DNA of 64,000 nucleotides, from assembly GCA_964520905.1 (NCBI GenBank), contig CAZFQL010000018.1:6645-70644 (forward strand), read 5' to 3'. Numbering within the stretch: the stretch's first letter is position 1; each line of letters starts with the position of its first letter. This document shows, in pieces, positions 62,525 through 64,000 of this stretch. Under the pieces are notes generated by a model. That model was not told the origin of the DNA. It did no database searches and was given only the letters and a program-made list of their open reading frames with translations. Source of the DNA: JAGVIE01 sp964520905 (GTDB taxonomy: Bacteria; Bacteroidota; Ignavibacteria; UBA10030; SZUA-254). A program made the translations under genes and the position numbers.

Positions 62525-63952
62525 ATGACAATACAACCGGGACAAATTGTAAAGAACCTGATTCCATCAGAGGCAGTCACCATTAACAAGGTGCAGAAGC
62601 TGGGGTCAAGTGTTTCTATATCCTATACAGGAGTGAATACCAACCGAGCAAACACCAAAGTAATTTCTTCAAAAGAATTTGAAACATTAGATATTCTCAC
62701 TGATGAAGGTACATTCAATTTCAAAGGTGACCCTGTAAAGTTTGCCTTGTTCGCAGAGGCTGAACGCATCAACTCTGCTTATCAGTTTGACCCTTTGTTC
62801 GCTGTGAATTGTAGCATCGTTGACCCATTGCCTCATCAGGTAGAAGCGGTTTACAAATTCCTTTTGCCGCTTCCCAAAATTCGGTTCTTGCTTGCCGATG
62901 ATACGGGCGCAGGTAAAACAATTATGACTGGCTTGCTCATTAAAGAACTAATGATGCGTGGCTTGGTTGAAAGAATCCTAATTGTCACTCCTGGTGGACT
63001 TACAAAGCAATGGCAGGAAGATGAACTGGCAGTAAAATTCAACATCCCCTTCACCCTCGTCAATCGCAGTCTATTTTCTTCCGACCCGAATGTGTTTCAC
63101 ACAGCACCAAGAATTGTTACTTCAATTGATTTCATTGCCCGTGAGGATGTGCTGAATGTTGCAAGCAACTCCCACTGGGACTTGATTGTGTTTGATGAGT
63201 CCCATAAACTTTCTGCTTACGACTATGGGAACAAACAATATTTGTCGCAACGCTACAAAGCAGCACAAGTCCTTTCACAACAATGTGAACACATTTTGCT
63301 GCTCACAGCAACACCGCATAGAGGCAGGGCAGATACTTTCAAGAAGTTACTCCAATTGCTTGATGAAGATATTTTTGCAACAGATGAAATTGCATCGACA
63401 CGGATAAAGGAATTAGAACATAATGGTATCAATAAGTTTTTCATCCGCAGATTGAAAGAGGCTATGAAAGATTGGGAGGGGAAGCCACTTTTCAAAAATC
63501 GTTTCACAAAAACCGTTGCCTACCAACTTACACCCGAAGAGAAGGATTTATATGATTCAGTAACCCGATACCTCATCAAGAAAAAGGAAGAAGCATCTGA
63601 AAGCAAGAACATCCATGTTTCACTGGCTCTGACTGTAATGCAGCGCAGGTTAGTGAGTTCAATCTTCGCTATCAGAAATACTTTGGAGCGCAGGTGGCAA
63701 GCATTGCAGAGCATCGTTGATGAAGTAAACAAAAACCCAAACCTCTGGAGTCAACGGCACAAATTAGAGGGCTTAGATGTAGATAATATTGAGGAATACG
63801 AAGAATTGGAAGACGATGAAAGAGATGCACTTGACTCTATATTTTCCGACCCTCGTAAATTCAAACTCTTTACCACTGCTAAGAGTTTGCAGGAAATACA
63901 ACAGGAGGCAAATGAAGTGAAGAAGTTGTTCGATATGGCAGAAACACTTTGA
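62525..63952 (+). CDS. SNF2-type DEAD-like ATPase, N-terminal half only
   Basis: 475 residues. The N-terminal RecA-like domain is complete: 'PLPHQVEAVYKFL' (Q-motif-like), Walker A 'ADDTGAGKT' (about 126-134), 'VTPGGLTKQWQED', DEAH-type 'VFDESHKL', and 'LLTATPHRG'. The chain then stops at a TGA near 63950 after 'VKKLFDMAETL', before the C-terminal helicase domain that every family member needs. Either the gene is frameshifted or the second half is a separate gene beyond the window. Related proteins occur in DNA-defence loci of mobile elements. No strong ribosome site before the ATG. Confidence 0.78.
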   Translation: MTIQPGQIVKNLIPSEAVTINKVQKLGSSVSISYTGVNTNRANTKVISSKEFETLDILTDEGTFNFKGDPVKFALFAEAERINSAYQFDPLFAVNCSIVDPLPHQVEAVYKFLLPLPKIRFLLADDTGAGKTIMTGLLIKELMMRGLVERILIVTPGGLTKQWQEDELAVKFNIPFTLVNRSLFSSDPNVFHTAPRIVTSIDFIAREDVLNVASNSHWDLIVFDESHKLSAYDYGNKQYLSQRYKAAQVLSQQCEHILLLTATPHRGRADTFKKLLQLLDEDIFATDEIASTRIKELEHNGINKFFIRRLKEAMKDWEGKPLFKNRFTKTVAYQLTPEEKDLYDSVTRYLIKKKEEASESKNIHVSLALTVMQRRLVSSIFAIRNTLERRWQALQSIVDEVNKNPNLWSQRHKLEGLDVDNIEEYEELEDDERDALDSIFSDPRKFKLFTTAKSLQEIQQEANEVKKLFDMAETL

Positions 63953-64000
63953 TCTTTCCCAGAAAATAGGACATGGAGAAAAGGTAGTATCAAAGAAAGG

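Noticed and set aside
1..64000. CRISPR array, insertion sequence or prophage structural genes
   Set aside because: No regularly spaced repeats, transposase or phage structural genes are visible; the only mobile signs are at 60.9 kb and beyond.

Overview
The window looks like a chromosomal stretch from a Gram-negative (diderm) bacterium of the Bacteroidota/Chlorobiota/Ignavibacteriota (FCB) group, at roughly 40% GC. The signs are several secreted proteins ending in type IX secretion (T9SS) sorting domains with the 'NYPNPFNP' signature, a PorV/PorQ-family outer-membrane protein, a TonB-dependent receptor with an N-terminal carboxypeptidase-regulatory-like domain, a second-type elongation factor G, and a 31-residue AURKAIP1/COX24-like peptide typical of this group. 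I favour Ignavibacteria or a close relative; this is inference, and no 16S rRNA gene is present.

Layout. 1-3192: a large secreted subtilisin-family protein running off the left edge. 3.7-21 kb: mostly housekeeping genes on the minus strand (HIT hydrolase, EF-G, HU, SppA, Hsp20, thioredoxin reductase, QueG, metallo-hydrolase, ferredoxin, thiol-disulfide protein, RsmI, AI-2E-type permease, dUTPase). 21-23.9 kb: a cobalamin-uptake unit (BtuB-like receptor plus small membrane protein) behind a cobalamin riboswitch with its own terminator. 23.9-32.9 kb: a compact poly-gamma-glutamate (PGA) operon, pgsB-pgsC-pgsW followed by a tandem-duplicated exported protein, an outer-membrane beta-barrel and a PGA hydrolase, preceded by a T9SS-secreted beta-propeller protein. 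A decayed gamma-glutamyltransferase remnant lies just upstream. 33.4-46.9 kb: surface proteins (an outer-membrane barrel, SSB, an NHL protein, a degenerate PIG-L-like protein, PorV, a T9SS surface protein, a TonB receptor with a Fur-type palindrome upstream). 47-59 kb: metabolism and envelope genes (aminotransferase, amidohydrolase, MazG, PhoH, LysM protein, RadC, LpoA-like protein, TPR protein, ABC transporter). 59.4-60.7 kb: a repeat-rich T9SS protein. From 60.9 kb: a tRNA-Leu(CAA) gene that stops in its T-loop, followed by a tyrosine integrase and an SNF2-type ATPase, which I read as the left end of an integrated element running off the window.

The most interesting system is the PGA operon. 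PgsB and PgsC are recognisable, PgsA/CapA is absent, and the extra genes look suited to moving an anionic peptide polymer across two membranes. The second is the apparent interruption of tRNA-Leu by an integrative element. The rest is mostly ordinary housekeeping with a few regulatory elements and degenerate enzymes.
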